Positions 1 through 9,715 of a stretch of 64,000 nt of DNA are shown here, one piece after another. Source of the DNA: Azospirillum sp. 412522 (GTDB lineage: Bacteria; Pseudomonadota; Alphaproteobacteria; Azospirillales; Azospirillaceae); contig NZ_RWIJ01000003.1 in the NCBI RefSeq assembly GCF_019805165.1, positions 186,001 through 250,000 of the forward strand. The letters run 5' to 3'. A program made the position numbers and the translations under genes. How positions within the stretch are numbered: position 1 is the first letter of the stretch; each line of letters starts with the position of its first letter. The notes under the pieces were generated by a model. It worked only from the letters and a program-made list of their open reading frames with translations, did no database searches and had not been told where the DNA came from.

Positions 1-750
1 GATGCGGCGCAGCTGGTATTCGTAGAAGGTCGTGCCCTTCCACGCGCTGAAGATGGTGTCGGCCTCCGACCGTTCGATGCCGAAGGCGGAGACGAACAGG
101 CCGGCCTCTTCGAGGTTGGGGTTCCAGATCGCCTCCAGGAAGCGCTCGACGCTGCCGGCGCTGCCCTGGCTGCCGGACAGCGCCTTGCGGACGATCGGCT
201 CGATGCGGGCGCGGATCAGGCGGCGGAGCTGGTGGTCCTCCTCGTTGCTGATCAGCCAGTGGCGCGGATCGACATTGACCTTCTCCGCCTCGAAGCAGGT
301 CTTCAGCAGGAAGGCGTCGAGCGACGGCACGTCGTCGATCATCTGCAGCATCTTCATGTCGCCGATGATGCCGTTTTCCTGCGGTCCGTGCTTCAGGCCG
401 AACTGCTCTTCCAGCAGGGCGGCGCTGTTGCGGCCCCGCAGATAGATGGCGAGGCCGCCGGCCTCCGGCGCGCGGGCGTTGTGCGGCACGTAGATGCCGG
501 TTTCGACCGGGCGCTCGCCCCCCTCCATATCCTCGTCTTCGGCGATGGGATCGCCGCCGTCGTCGTCGCGGTCGTCGAAGTTCGGGTACTTGAACAGGAT
601 GCAGTTGTTCAGGCCCTGCGCCTTGAACATGCGCTGCTCCTCGGGAATCTCGCGCGTGATGGCGATGAGATTCATCGACACGCTGGACCCGCCGTAAAGG
701 ATCTGCTCAAGGATTGGAGAAACCGAGTCCATTTTCTTGCGAGCGCGCAT
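1..750 (-). CDS. Hypothetical protein, C-terminus beyond window edge
   Basis: No family recognised. An uninterrupted minus-strand frame of 250 codons runs from an ATG at 750 off the left edge, so the C-terminus is missing. A second ATG at 732 (residue 7) is possible because no strong ribosome binding site is visible for either. The start is basic (MRARKKMDS), and the rest looks like a soluble protein with no signal peptide or membrane segment. An acidic stretch (DDRDDDGGDPIAEDEDME) lies near residues 53-70. Codon use matches the neighbours. It lies after fabI on the same strand but behind a terminator-like hairpin, so it is probably transcribed from its own promoter just upstream of 750, in an AT-richer stretch. 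Confidence 0.7.
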   Translation of the reverse strand, partial: MRARKKMDSVSPILEQILYGGSSVSMNLIAITREIPEEQRMFKAQGLNNCILFKYPNFDDRDDDGGDPIAEDEDMEGGERPVETGIYVPHNARAPEAGGLAIYLRGRNSAALLEEQFGLKHGPQENGIIGDMKMLQMIDDVPSLDAFLLKTCFEAEKVNVDPRHWLISNEEDHQLRRLIRARIEPIVRKALSGSQGSAGSVERFLEAIWNPNLEEAGLFVSAFGIERSEADTIFSAWKGTTFYEYQLRRI

Positions 751-811
751 CAATATTACCCAATCCCGCGAATATTGCGCAAATCATAAACGTCGATCTC
801 GCAAACGCAAA

Positions 812-835
812 GAGGGATCGGCGGACCGATCCCTC
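812..835 (-). terminator. Hairpin terminator downstream of fabI
   Basis: A perfect 10-bp stem (GAGGGATCGG with its complement) closes a four-base loop. On the minus strand it is followed by a short T-rich stretch, as expected for a rho-independent terminator ending the fabI transcript. Confidence 0.6.
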
Positions 836-885
836 CCGTCGTCATTCGATTGCAAGCGCGCCGGTCCGGCTCAACCTTGCGGACC

Positions 886-1734
886 TCAGCCGGCCTTCGC
901 CGTGCCGCCCAGCGATCCCAGCAGCCCGGCAACCTCGGCCGCCTCGTCCACCGCGACCATGCCGACGGTGTGATAGCCGCTGTCGACGTGCATCACCTCG
1001 CCGGTGACGCCGCTGCCCAGGTCCGACATCAGGAACAGGCCGGCGCCGCCGACCTCCTGGATGGTGACGTTGCGCTTCAGCGGGGCGTTCAGCTCGTTCC
1101 ACTTCAGGATATAGCGGAAGTCGCCGATGCCGCTGGCGGCCAGCGTCTTGATCGGGCCGGCGGAGATGGCATTGACACGGATGTTGCGGCCACCCAGATC
1201 GACGGCCAGATAGCGCACGCTGGCCTCCAGCGCGGCCTTGGCGACGCCCATCACGTTGTAATGGGGCATGACGCGCTCGGCGCCGTAATAGGATAGGGTA
1301 AGCAGGCTGCCGCCGTCCTTCATCAGCGGCACGGCGCGCTGCGCCACCGCGGTGAAGGAGTAGCAGGAGATGTCCATGGTGCGCAGGAAGTTGGCCCGCG
1401 TGGTGTCCAGGTACAGCCCGTCCAGCTCGTTCTTGTCGGAAAAGGCGATGGCATGAACCACGAAGTCCAGCCCGCCCCATTCCTTCTCGATGGCGGCGAA
1501 GGTCGCGTCGATGCTGGCCTCGTCCGTCACGTCGCAGGGCAGGACCAGCTTGGCGCCGACCTGCTCGGCCAGCGGCTTCACCCGCTTCAGCAGCGCGTCG
1601 CCCTGATAGGTGAAGGCAAGCTCCGCCCCGTGCTGGGCCAGGGTGGAGGCGATCCCCCAGGCGATCGAACGATCGTTGGCCACGCCCATGATCAGGCCAC
1701 GCTTGCCGGCCATGAGCGGCATCGGATTGGACAT
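886..1734 (-). CDS. fabI: Enoyl-[acyl-carrier-protein] reductase (NADH), FabI
   Basis: Catalyses the last reduction of each fatty acid elongation cycle, enoyl-ACP to acyl-ACP, in the cytoplasm; the family is the triclosan target. The 282-residue protein has the FabI nucleotide-binding start (GVANDRSIAWGIA near residues 18-30). It also has the FabI form of the SDR active site, in which Tyr and Lys are six residues apart (YNVMGVAK). The ATG at 1734 is chosen because an SD-like GAGGTT lies just upstream and the protein then starts like other FabI proteins; the frame stays open further upstream. It is divergent from the YihY-type gene, sharing a region of about 120 bp. fabH and plsX of the same pathway lie near 28-30 kb. 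Confidence 0.95.
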   Translation of the reverse strand: MSNPMPLMAGKRGLIMGVANDRSIAWGIASTLAQHGAELAFTYQGDALLKRVKPLAEQVGAKLVLPCDVTDEASIDATFAAIEKEWGGLDFVVHAIAFSDKNELDGLYLDTTRANFLRTMDISCYSFTAVAQRAVPLMKDGGSLLTLSYYGAERVMPHYNVMGVAKAALEASVRYLAVDLGGRNIRVNAISAGPIKTLAASGIGDFRYILKWNELNAPLKRNVTIQEVGGAGLFLMSDLGSGVTGEVMHVDSGYHTVGMVAVDEAAEVAGLLGSLGGTAKAG

Positions 1735-1852
1735 CGGAACCTCGTGAACGACGGATGTGCTGCGGCTCCAGCCGCGAAAAGTGCCGCGCATCCTACACGA
1801 AAGCGCCCGACGGTCAAACCGACGCGGGCGGTCCCGCCGCAGGAGGCGTTGC

Positions 1853-3223
1853 ATGGCTCTCCCTAAGGACAATGCCGGCCGCGAGGAGGAGGAGCGCAGC
1901 CGCATCCTGGGCGGGCTGAGGGAGCTTGGCGGCTTCTTCGGCCATTCGATGCTGCGCTTCTACAACGACAACTGCTTCCAGACCGCCGCGGCGCTGACCT
2001 ACACCTCGCTGCTGGCCATCGTGCCGATGATGACGATCGGATTCGCCATCTTCTCCGCCTTCCCGGCCTTCAGCGCCTTGCAACTGCGCATCCAGACCGC
2101 GCTGGTCAAGAATCTGGTGCCGGAGATCGGCGACGCGATCCTGGAATATCTCGGCCGCTTCATGGCGAATGCCGGGCAGATGCCGATCTTCGGGGTGATC
2201 GGGCTGGCGGTGTCGGCGGTGCTGCTGATCTGGACCATCGAGGGGTCCTTCGCCACCGTCTGGCGCGTGCGGGAACCGCGGTCCTACGTCACCCGCATCC
2301 TGTCCTTCTGGGCGGTGGTGTCGCTGACCCCGCTGTTCGCCGGCGCCAGCCTGTCGCTGTCCAGCACCCTGTGGACCGCGCTGGAGGTGGCACATCTGGA
2401 AGGCGTCGTCCACCCGCTGGCGGGAATCGGCATGCTGCTGCCGTTCGGCCTGCAGTTGCTGGGCTGCTCGCTTCTGTATCTGATCATCCCGAACCGCGAG
2501 GTGTTCTGGCTGGACGCGCTGTGCGGGGGGGCCATCGGCTCGATCCTGCTGGAAGGGTCGAAGGCGATCTTCGGCTGGTACATGCGCGAGTACCCGGCCT
2601 ACCAGACCATCTACGGCGCCCTGTCGGTGGTGCCGATCTTCCTGTTCTGGCTGTACATCGCGTGGTCGACGGTGCTGTTCGGCGCGGTGGTCGCCGCGTC
2701 GCTGCCGGAATGGCGAGCCGGCAAGGTCACCCGCGGCGGCATGGAGGGGCTGCTGCCGGCCCAGCGCCTGGCGCTGGCGCTCGCCGTCCTGCACGAGCTG
2801 ATGGAGGCGAGCCGGCTGGGGGTGGGGATGCGCCGCCGCACGCTGGTCGGTCGGGTGCCGGTGGGCACGCTGCTGATCGACGGCATCCTGGAGCAGCTGC
2901 GCGATGCCCATTGGGTGGCCCATACCACCCGCGACGCCTGGGTGGTGACCCGCGACATGGGCGAGGCCACCCTGCTGGAGCTGATGAAGGCGCTGGGCAT
3001 CGGCATGCGCGGCTCCGTCCATGGGCTGGGCGGGCTGGATTTGCCCTGGCAGGAGCGTACCGCCCGCCTGCTGGACGCCGCCGAGGCGCGGCAGAGCGAC
3101 CTGCTGAACGTGCCGCTGAAGGCGCTGCTGAACGACGATCCGCCGCCGGAAGGCCAGCCGGCCGGGCAGGGGCTGGGGCCGGGCGTTGGCGGGCCGGTGC
3201 CGTTGCGGGCGGTGAAGAAGTGA
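1853..3223 (+). CDS. YihY/BrkB-family inner membrane protein with C-terminal extension
   Basis: Member of the YihY/BrkB (formerly 'ribonuclease BN') family; the true function of the family is unsettled. The 456-residue protein begins at an ATG preceded by AGGAGG at 1841-1846. Six hydrophobic segments fill roughly residues 40-290, including the family start FYNDNCFQTAAALTYTSLL and a segment ending in WLYIAWSTVLFGA. After the last segment (around residue 290) about 150 residues follow that look like a soluble winged-helix-type domain (repeated LxxLxxA helices, then WVVTRDMGEATL). Such an extension is found in many alphaproteobacterial and other family members. It is divergent from fabI. Confidence 0.85.
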   Translation: MALPKDNAGREEEERSRILGGLRELGGFFGHSMLRFYNDNCFQTAAALTYTSLLAIVPMMTIGFAIFSAFPAFSALQLRIQTALVKNLVPEIGDAILEYLGRFMANAGQMPIFGVIGLAVSAVLLIWTIEGSFATVWRVREPRSYVTRILSFWAVVSLTPLFAGASLSLSSTLWTALEVAHLEGVVHPLAGIGMLLPFGLQLLGCSLLYLIIPNREVFWLDALCGGAIGSILLEGSKAIFGWYMREYPAYQTIYGALSVVPIFLFWLYIAWSTVLFGAVVAASLPEWRAGKVTRGGMEGLLPAQRLALALAVLHELMEASRLGVGMRRRTLVGRVPVGTLLIDGILEQLRDAHWVAHTTRDAWVVTRDMGEATLLELMKALGIGMRGSVHGLGGLDLPWQERTARLLDAAEARQSDLLNVPLKALLNDDPPPEGQPAGQGLGPGVGGPVPLRAVKK

Positions 3224-3229
3224 CTCGCG

Positions 3230-3339
3230 CCCTTCCCATCGAGAGACGGCGCGAGGGTGATGGATGGGCGAGGGGGCGGTGTGGATTGCGGGCGGGTCAC
3301 GCGGCGCCCCCTCGCACCCTGACCCTCTCGCTGGAAGGG
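3230..3339. repeat. Imperfect long inverted repeat (REP-like)
   Basis: The gap between two convergent genes is almost filled by one imperfect hairpin. The blocks CCCTTCC, CGAGAG and CGAGGGGGCG in the left half recur in reverse complement and mirrored order in the right half. It may act as a transcription terminator for both flanking genes, and its form resembles dispersed palindromic repeats of high-GC alphaproteobacteria. I saw no second copy in this window. Confidence 0.5.
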
Positions 3340-3352
3340 TAAGAGGCCAGGA

Positions 3353-4312
3353 CTACTCCAGCCCGGCCTTCTTGCGGACGTCGTAGCTGCGGCTCTTCGA
3401 CCATTCCTCGACGAACTTGACCAGTTCGGCGTCGGGCGGGTCGGGCAGGACGACCTTCAGCTTCACATACTGGTCGCCCGGCTGCTTGGTGGCCTGGTTC
3501 ATCACGCCCTTGCCGCGCAGCCGCAGGGTCGAACCGGTGTTCGCGCCCGCCGGCACCTTCACCGCGACCTTGCCGCTGATGGTCGGCACGGTGATGGTCG
3601 CGCCCAGCACCGCCTCGTTCAGGGTGATGGGCAGCTCGACATGGATGTCGCTGTCCTGCCGGGTGAAGAAGGGGTGGGATTCGACATGGACCTCGACGAT
3701 GGCGTCGCCGCTGGGCATGCCGCCCATGCCGGGCAGGCCCTGGCCCTTGAGGCGGAGCTTCGTCTCGTTCTCCGTCCCCGGCGGGATGGCGACGTCGATG
3801 CTCTTGCCGTTGGACAGGTTGATGCGGCGCTTCGATCCGCTCGCCGCCTCCACGAACGGGACGGTGACGGAATAGGAGATGTCGCTGCCCCGGACCTTCG
3901 GGCCGGCGGAACCGCCTGAGGCGGCCCCGGCCTCAGGCCCGCCGGGGCGGCGCCGGCCGCCGCCGAACAGGTCGGAGAACCAGTCGTCGCCGCCGCCGAA
4001 GAAGCTGTCGTCGGCGGTGCCGCTGTAGGCGCGGCCACGGTTGCTGCCGGCGCGGCCGCGCGAGCCGAAGCCCGCGTGCCGTTCCTGCCCCGACGGGTCG
4101 ATCTCGCCACGGTCGTAGCGGGCGCGCTTCTCGGCATCCGACAGCAGCGTGTAGGCGGCCGAGATTTCCTTGAACCGCTCCTCGTTCACGGCGTCGCCCG
4201 GCTTCAGGTCCGGGTGATGCTGCTTGGCGAGCTTGCGGTACGCCTTCTTGATGTCGTCGGCACTGGCGGACCGGCTGACGCCGAGAACGCTGTAGGGATC
4301 GCGCGTAGCCAC
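3353..4312 (-). CDS. DnaJ/CbpA-like J-domain cochaperone
   Basis: Probable Hsp40 cochaperone that stimulates DnaK ATPase. The 319-residue protein has an N-terminal J domain (residues about 5-70) with the essential HPD at residues 33-35. A Gly/Ser-rich linker with [19 protein letters not shown] follows, then two C-terminal substrate-binding beta domains (from about residue 140). The cysteine-rich zinc finger of classical DnaJ is absent, so it is a type II, CbpA-like J protein. The start is a GTG at 4312. It ends against the YihY gene with the inverted repeat between. A housekeeping dnaJ-dnaK pair would be elsewhere in the genome. Confidence 0.88.
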   Translation of the reverse strand: MATRDPYSVLGVSRSASADDIKKAYRKLAKQHHPDLKPGDAVNEERFKEISAAYTLLSDAEKRARYDRGEIDPSGQERHAGFGSRGRAGSNRGRAYSGTADDSFFGGGDDWFSDLFGGGRRRPGGPEAGAASGGSAGPKVRGSDISYSVTVPFVEAASGSKRRINLSNGKSIDVAIPPGTENETKLRLKGQGLPGMGGMPSGDAIVEVHVESHPFFTRQDSDIHVELPITLNEAVLGATITVPTISGKVAVKVPAGANTGSTLRLRGKGVMNQATKQPGDQYVKLKVVLPDPPDAELVKFVEEWSKSRSYDVRKKAGLE

Positions 4313-4363
4313 GGGCAGAGGGTTCCCGCCCCAGGGGGGCTTAAAGGTTGCGGGTCGGTGACG

Positions 4364-4837
4364 TTACGAGTTGCCGATGATCTTCCACGTACCGTCGGCC
4401 TGTTTGCAAGCGGTTCCGTATGCCTGCTCGGTCCGGCCCTTGACGACGATGGTCTGCTGGAACTCGCGGCAATAGGTGCCGGCGTTGCTGTAGCCGTCGC
4501 GGGTGGTGACGATGGTGCCGGAATTGCCCGACTGCGGGTTGTTCCAGTTGATGCGGTCGCCGACCGGGGCGGCATAGGCCTGACGGGCCGCGGTCTCGGC
4601 ATAACCGGCGTCGGCCTTGTCGAGGGAGCTGCCGACCTCGCGGCCGATGAAGGCGCCCAGCAGCGTGCCGACGCCGGTCGCCACCAGCTTGCCCGTTCCG
4701 CCGCCGATCTGCGACCCGATCAGGCCGCCGGCGACCGCGCCGCCGACCGTGCCGACCGTTTCCTTCTGCCCGCCCGTCTGGCACCCGGCCAGCAGGCCCA
4801 CGACGATCACGGCCGGAACGACTTTCTTCACGAACAT
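4364..4837 (-). CDS. Glycine-zipper outer membrane lipoprotein (17 kDa surface antigen-like)
   Basis: Predicted exported lipoprotein of 157 residues related to the 17-kDa surface antigen/SlyB group. The N-terminus is a lipoprotein signal with lipobox LLAGC (Cys at residue 19). A glycine-zipper region follows ([19 protein letters not shown], about residues 32-50), which in the family inserts in or packs against membrane. The C-terminal part contains two cysteines and resembles the soluble end of the rickettsial antigen ([10 protein letters not shown]). The ATG at 4837 is chosen because the signal peptide starts there (MFVKKVV). It is divergent from pdxH. The function of these proteins is envelope integrity at best guess. 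Confidence 0.8.
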   Translation of the reverse strand: MFVKKVVPAVIVVGLLAGCQTGGQKETVGTVGGAVAGGLIGSQIGGGTGKLVATGVGTLLGAFIGREVGSSLDKADAGYAETAARQAYAAPVGDRINWNNPQSGNSGTIVTTRDGYSNAGTYCREFQQTIVVKGRTEQAYGTACKQADGTWKIIGNS

Positions 4838-5023
4838 CCTTGCGCCTCGAAAAGGTTGGTTGCCGCGGAGCCAATCGGTGGCTTCGCGGTGGACAGTGAT
4901 ATAAGCGACCCTATGCTTGCTGTGAATTGTGATGAGGCTGTGACCCTTGCGCTTTCGCACGGAAGCCCGCCTCCCGCGCCGGCCGCCCGGCATCGGGGCA
5001 CCAATCGAGACAGGACCACAGGC

Positions 5024-5641
5024 ATGACGGACAGCAACGACCGCGATCGCCGCGACCCTTACGATCTCTTTGCCGACTGGATGAGGGAGGCGGAGCAGAG
5101 CGAACCCAACGACCCCAACGCCATGGCGCTGGCCACCGCCGACGCCGCCGGGATTCCGTCGGTGCGCATGGTGCTGCTGAAGGGGGTCGATCCGCGCGGC
5201 TTCGTCTTCTACACCAACACCGAAAGCCGGAAGGGCACGCAGCTGCTGGCGAATCGGAACGCCGCCCTGTGTTTCCACTGGAAGAGCCTGCGCCGTCAGG
5301 TGCGGGTCGAGGGGCCGGTGGAGATCGTGACCGACGCCGAGGCCGACGCCTATTTCGAGAGCCGCCCGCGCGACAGCCGGATCGGCGCCTGGGCCTCGCA
5401 GCAGTCGCGCCCGCTGGAGGGCCGGTGGGAGCTGGAGAAGCGTGTGGCGCAGTTCGCCGCGAAATACGCCATCGGCTCCGTGCCGCGGCCGCCGCACTGG
5501 ACCGGGTTCCGCGTGCTGCCGTCGCGGATCGAGTTCTGGCGCGACCGCCCGTTCCGCCTGCATGACCGGCTGGTGTTTCAGCGTGCCGAGGGAACGGACG
5601 GTACCCCGCCGGGTTGGAGCACCGAGCATCTTTATCCTTGA
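5024..5641 (+). CDS. pdxH: Pyridoxamine/pyridoxine 5'-phosphate oxidase
   Basis: FMN-dependent oxidase making pyridoxal 5'-phosphate, the cofactor used for example by GlyA in this window. The 205-residue protein has the FMN-binding stretch [18 protein letters not shown], the family segment [11 protein letters not shown] and the substrate-binding RLHDR near the C-terminus. The final residues are TEHLYP, where many homologues end in RLxP; the change is outside the RLHDR site. The frame is open far upstream, but similarity starts at the ATG at 5024, which has AGGA about 8 bases before it. It is divergent from the glycine-zipper lipoprotein gene and followed by a cation-efflux gene on the same strand. 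Confidence 0.95.
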   Translation: MTDSNDRDRRDPYDLFADWMREAEQSEPNDPNAMALATADAAGIPSVRMVLLKGVDPRGFVFYTNTESRKGTQLLANRNAALCFHWKSLRRQVRVEGPVEIVTDAEADAYFESRPRDSRIGAWASQQSRPLEGRWELEKRVAQFAAKYAIGSVPRPPHWTGFRVLPSRIEFWRDRPFRLHDRLVFQRAEGTDGTPPGWSTEHLYP

Positions 5642-5738
5642 AGGAGGAACCGGGCGCCGGCCGTAAGCAAACCGTAAGGACGGGGCGCTACGGTCGCGCA
5701 CCGGCCGTCACGGCCGGGCTTGCCGATCGGGGGGATCA

Positions 5739-6662
5739 TTGAGCGACAATGCACAGAACGCGGCATCGGCGGACCGGCTGCGCCGCACTGCCACCTATGC
5801 CAGCGTGTCGGTGGCCTCCACCCTGATCGCGGCGAAGATGGGGGCCTATCTTCTGACGGAATCGGTCAGCATCCTGTCCTCGCTGATCGATTCCTGCACC
5901 GACCTGATGGCCTCGGTGGTGACGCTGCTGGGGGTGCGCCATGCCCTGCGCCCGGCCGACGCCAACCACCGCTTCGGCCACGGCAAGGCGGAGGCGCTGG
6001 CCGCTCTCGCCCAGGCCGCCTTCATCGGCGGATCGGCGGTGCTGCTGAGCGTCGAGGCGGTGCGGCGGCTGGTCCGGCCGGAGCCGATCGCCGAGGGGGC
6101 GATGGGCATCGCCGTGATGCTGCTGTCGATCGTACTGACCGCCGGGCTGATCACCTTCCAACGCCGCGTGCAGGCGGCCACCGGTTCCGTCGCCATCGGT
6201 GCCGACCGGCTGCATTATTCCGGCGACCTGCTGATGAACGGGGCCGTCATCGTCGCCATCCTGCTGACCGAGGCGACGGGACTGACCGTCGTCGATCCGC
6301 TGTTCGGCATCGGCATCGCCCTGTTCCTGCTGAACGGCGCCCGCGGCGTGGCGCGCGACGCGCTGGACGTGCTGATGGACCGCGAACTGGTGCAGGAGGA
6401 GCGCGACCGCATCGCCGAGCTGACGCGGGCGGAGCCGGGAGTGCGCGGCCTGCACGACCTGCGCACCCGCAACACCGGGACCGGCTGCTTCATCGAGCTG
6501 CATCTGGAGCTGGACGGCGGGCTGACCCTGACCGCCGCGCACGAGATCGCCGACCGGGTGGAGACGCGGCTGCGCGAGGCCTTCGCCAACTCCGAGGTGC
6601 TGGTCCATCAGGAGCCGGCGGGGCTGATCGACGAGCGGCTGGATCATCGCATCGCCGGCTGA
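5739..6662 (+). CDS. Cation diffusion facilitator (FieF-type Zn/Fe/Cd efflux)
   Basis: Inner-membrane metal/proton antiporter of the CDF family, 307 residues. The metal-site pattern of FieF is intact: Asp51 and Asp55 (DSCTD) in one helix, and His159 and Asp163 (HYSGD) in a later one. The family segment HRFGHGKAEALAAL follows the second helix. The last 90 residues form the soluble dimer domain. Translation starts at a TTG at 5739 preceded by a run of G at 5730-5735. It lies about 100 bases after pdxH and could be co-transcribed. Which metal is carried cannot be read from the sequence. Confidence 0.9.
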   Translation: MSDNAQNAASADRLRRTATYASVSVASTLIAAKMGAYLLTESVSILSSLIDSCTDLMASVVTLLGVRHALRPADANHRFGHGKAEALAALAQAAFIGGSAVLLSVEAVRRLVRPEPIAEGAMGIAVMLLSIVLTAGLITFQRRVQAATGSVAIGADRLHYSGDLLMNGAVIVAILLTEATGLTVVDPLFGIGIALFLLNGARGVARDALDVLMDRELVQEERDRIAELTRAEPGVRGLHDLRTRNTGTGCFIELHLELDGGLTLTAAHEIADRVETRLREAFANSEVLVHQEPAGLIDERLDHRIAG

Positions 6663-6919
6663 GTGTGCCGGGAGCGGCGCCGGCTGCGCGTGACAGGGGC
6701 TGTGACAAGGATCCGCATTGCGGGATAACCCGCATTTCGCGCCAAAGAGCCAGTCCGGCACAATCTACAGGCGCGACTTCTCCTTAAGGTATCCTACCAA
6801 AGGACAGGGGGACCGGGTTCGACTCGGGCACCCGATTCGTTGCGATTCTGTATCAAAAGCGCAATAATAGTTCTTGGGAGAAAGCGCTCGGTTACATAAC
6901 AGCAAAAACGGGTGACGGA

Positions 6920-8311
6920 ATGGATGGTGGCTTTGGGCTTCGTCCGCATCTGATCGCGGACATCGCGGAGGAAGCGGGCAACCTCGGAATCGAGATCGCG
7001 GATATCGCCGGCCACATCGAGGATGTGAACGCCCGCGTCACCCACCAGTCGGAGGTGTTCACACAGCTGCGCGACACCGGTGCCAAGATGTCGCGCAGCA
7101 CGCAGCGGATTTCGGAAGCGTCGGCCGTTGCGCGCTCCGTCACCGAACAGGCGCGGCGGGAGGTGGACAGTTCCCACGACCGGGTGCAGCAGTCGCTGTC
7201 CGACATCCATGCGCTGGTGTCCTCGGTGACGGGGATCGAGGGGCAGATCGCCGGCCTGCGCGATGCGCTGGACCGCGTCGGCAAGGTTGCCAAGGAGATC
7301 TTCACCATCGCCAAGCAGACCAACCTGCTGGCGTTGAACGCCACCATCGAGGCCGCCCGCGCCGGCGAGGCCGGCCGCGGTTTCGCCGTGGTGGCGAACG
7401 AGGTGAAGTCGCTGTCCACCAAGACCAGCGAGGCGACGACGGAGATCGACGCGACGCTGAAGGTGCTGAACGAACAGGCCCAACGACTGATGGTGGAGAG
7501 CGCCTCCAGCGCCGCCAAGGCCCGCGCGGTGAGCGAAGGCACCAGCGCCATCGGTGCGGTGATCGAGACGGTCGGCCGCGCCATGCGCGAACTGAACGGC
7601 GAGACCGACAAGATCGACTCCGCCTCGGCCGAGATCGGCGGCAACTGCGGCGAGCTGGAGCGCGAGATCGCCGATCTGGCGGAGGGCGTGAAGCTGTCCA
7701 GCGGCAACCTGGCCCAGGCGCGCGACCGGGTGAACAATCTGGTCGGCATGAGCGAGCGGCTGATCGGCATCACCGCGGAGCTGAACATCGAGACGGTCGA
7801 CACCCCCTTCATCGCCGCCGTCAGGGATGCCGCCGCCAAGGTGTCCGCCGCCTTCGAGGAGGCGCTGGCCCGCGGCGACATCAGCCTGTCCGACCTGTTC
7901 GACCGCAACTACCAGCCGGTCGCCGGAACGGACCCGCAGCAGGTGACGACCCGCTACACCCAGCTGTGCGACCGCATCCTGCCCGGCATCCAGGAGCCGG
8001 TGCTGTCCGCCAACGGCCGCATCGTCTTCTGCGCGGCGGTTGACGAGAACGGCTATCTACCCACCCACAACCGCCAGTTCAGCCAGCCCCAGGGCCGCGA
8101 CCCGGTCTGGAACGCCGCCAACTGCCGCAACCGCCGCATCTTCAACGACCGCGTCGGTCTGGCCGCCGGCCGCAACACCAAGCCGTTCCTGCTTCAGACC
8201 TACAGGCGTGACATGGGCGGCGGGAAATTCGCCCTGATGAAGGACGTCTCAGCCCCCGTCACCATCCGCGGCCGCCACTGGGGCGGACTGCGGCTGGCCT
8301 ACAAGGTGTGA
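6920..8311 (+). CDS. Cytoplasmic methyl-accepting chemotaxis protein with C-terminal domain
   Basis: Chemoreceptor of 463 residues with no membrane segment, so a soluble receptor that would signal to CheA/CheW in the cytoplasm. The coiled-coil signalling domain is at residues about 25-310, with the hairpin tip at about 131-167 ([20 protein letters not shown]). The last 150 residues form a separate domain rich in conserved-looking aromatics and cysteines ([40 protein letters not shown]). It is placed after the signalling part instead of before it. From memory, a similar tail occurs in other alphaproteobacterial receptors; I cannot name its ligand. No che genes are nearby. Confidence 0.88.
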   Translation: MDGGFGLRPHLIADIAEEAGNLGIEIADIAGHIEDVNARVTHQSEVFTQLRDTGAKMSRSTQRISEASAVARSVTEQARREVDSSHDRVQQSLSDIHALVSSVTGIEGQIAGLRDALDRVGKVAKEIFTIAKQTNLLALNATIEAARAGEAGRGFAVVANEVKSLSTKTSEATTEIDATLKVLNEQAQRLMVESASSAAKARAVSEGTSAIGAVIETVGRAMRELNGETDKIDSASAEIGGNCGELEREIADLAEGVKLSSGNLAQARDRVNNLVGMSERLIGITAELNIETVDTPFIAAVRDAAAKVSAAFEEALARGDISLSDLFDRNYQPVAGTDPQQVTTRYTQLCDRILPGIQEPVLSANGRIVFCAAVDENGYLPTHNRQFSQPQGRDPVWNAANCRNRRIFNDRVGLAAGRNTKPFLLQTYRRDMGGGKFALMKDVSAPVTIRGRHWGGLRLAYKV

Positions 8312-8426
8312 GGGCAAGGTCTGAGGGGCGAGGCGTAGCCGCGCCGGAGACCGGACTTCCCTCTTGATCCGTATCAACGCATAGGATCAGCCTTGCGGGT
8401 GAAATGGCGGGGCAGAGGGGGCGTCC

Positions 8427-9539
8427 ATGAAATATGTCGATGAGTTCCGCGATCCGGTCCTTGCCCGCAACGTCGCCGCCGCCATCGCGCGGGAGGTGCG
8501 GGCGGACCGCTCCTATCACCTGATGGAGTTCTGCGGCGGCCACACCCACGCCATCTCCCGCTATGGCATCCCAGACCTGCTCCCCGGCAATGTCCGGATG
8601 ATCCACGGGCCGGGCTGCCCGGTCTGCGTTCTGCCGGTGGGGCGGATCGACGACGCCATCGCGCTGGCCCGCAGGCCGGAGGTGACGCTGTGCACCTACG
8701 GCGACGTGATGCGGGTGCCGGGGTCGGGGGGGCTCAGCCTGCTGAAGGCCAAGGCGCAGGGCGCCGACGTGCGCATGGTTGTCTCGGCTGACGCCGCGGT
8801 GCGCATCGCGGCGGAGAACCCGGACCGTCAGGTGGTGTTCCTCGCCATCGGATTCGAGACGACGACTCCGCCCACCGCGCTGGCCGTCCGCGCCGCAGCG
8901 GCGCAGGGGCTGACCAACTTCTCCGTCTTCTGCAACCATGTGCTCACCCCTTCGGCCATCCAGGGCATCCTGTCGGGAAAGGACGAGGGGCTGTCGCTGG
9001 ACGGCTTCGTCGGCCCGGCCCATGTCTCCGTCGTCATCGGCTCGGAGGCCTATGCCCCGGCCGCGGCGGAGCATGGCAAGCCGGTGGTGATCTCCGGCTT
9101 CGAACCTCTGGACGTGCTGCAGTCGATCCTGATGCTGGTCCGCCAGATCAACGACGGGCGGGCGGAGGTGGAGAACCAGTTCACCCGCGCCGTCACCGCC
9201 GACGGCAACCGCAAGGCGCAGGCGCTGGTGCGGGAGATTTTCGAGACGCGGCCGTCCTTCGAATGGCGCGGCCTGGGCGGCATCCCGCACAGCGGGCTGA
9301 AGCTGCGCGAAGCCTATGCCGCCTTCGATGCCGAGCGGCGCTTTCCCATCGCCGGGGCCAGCGTGCCCGACCACAAGGGCTGCGATTGCGGCGCCATCCT
9401 GCGTGGGGTGAAGCGGCCGGTCGACTGCAAGCTGTTCGACACCGTCTGCACCCCGGAGAACCCGATGGGGTCCTGCATGGTCTCGGCCGAGGGTGCCTGC
9501 GCCGCGCACTACACCTATGGGCGGTTCCGCGACGCCTGA
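8427..9539 (+). CDS. hypD: Hydrogenase maturation protein HypD
   Basis: HypD is the iron-sulfur scaffold on which, with HypC, the Fe(CN)2CO unit of [NiFe]-hydrogenase is assembled. The 370-residue protein shows the invariant FCGGHTH (residues about 38-44), GPGCPVC (about 63-69), and the C-terminal cysteines (GCDCGAIL, DTVCTPENPMGSCM) that bind the [4Fe-4S] cluster. The ATG at 8427 follows a G-rich ribosome binding site. Both neighbours are unrelated: the chemoreceptor before and a stress protein after. No hypC, hypE, hypF or hydrogenase subunit is in this window, so it is an orphan here. Confidence 0.95.
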   Translation: MKYVDEFRDPVLARNVAAAIAREVRADRSYHLMEFCGGHTHAISRYGIPDLLPGNVRMIHGPGCPVCVLPVGRIDDAIALARRPEVTLCTYGDVMRVPGSGGLSLLKAKAQGADVRMVVSADAAVRIAAENPDRQVVFLAIGFETTTPPTALAVRAAAAQGLTNFSVFCNHVLTPSAIQGILSGKDEGLSLDGFVGPAHVSVVIGSEAYAPAAAEHGKPVVISGFEPLDVLQSILMLVRQINDGRAEVENQFTRAVTADGNRKAQALVREIFETRPSFEWRGLGGIPHSGLKLREAYAAFDAERRFPIAGASVPDHKGCDCGAILRGVKRPVDCKLFDTVCTPENPMGSCMVSAEGACAAHYTYGRFRDA

Positions 9540-9715
9540 CCGGATCCTGTCGGTGGGGGCGGCTTCGTCGCGGCATTGCGACCTTTCGCCGCAGGCTGGA
9601 CGAACGCCGCCCGGTTACACATGATGCATATGAAACAATCCGTTGGGCCGGCGATCGGTCCCGCGGGTAACGGCAGACGTCGCAAGACTTCGCATTTCAG
9701 ACCGGGAAGGCTCGC

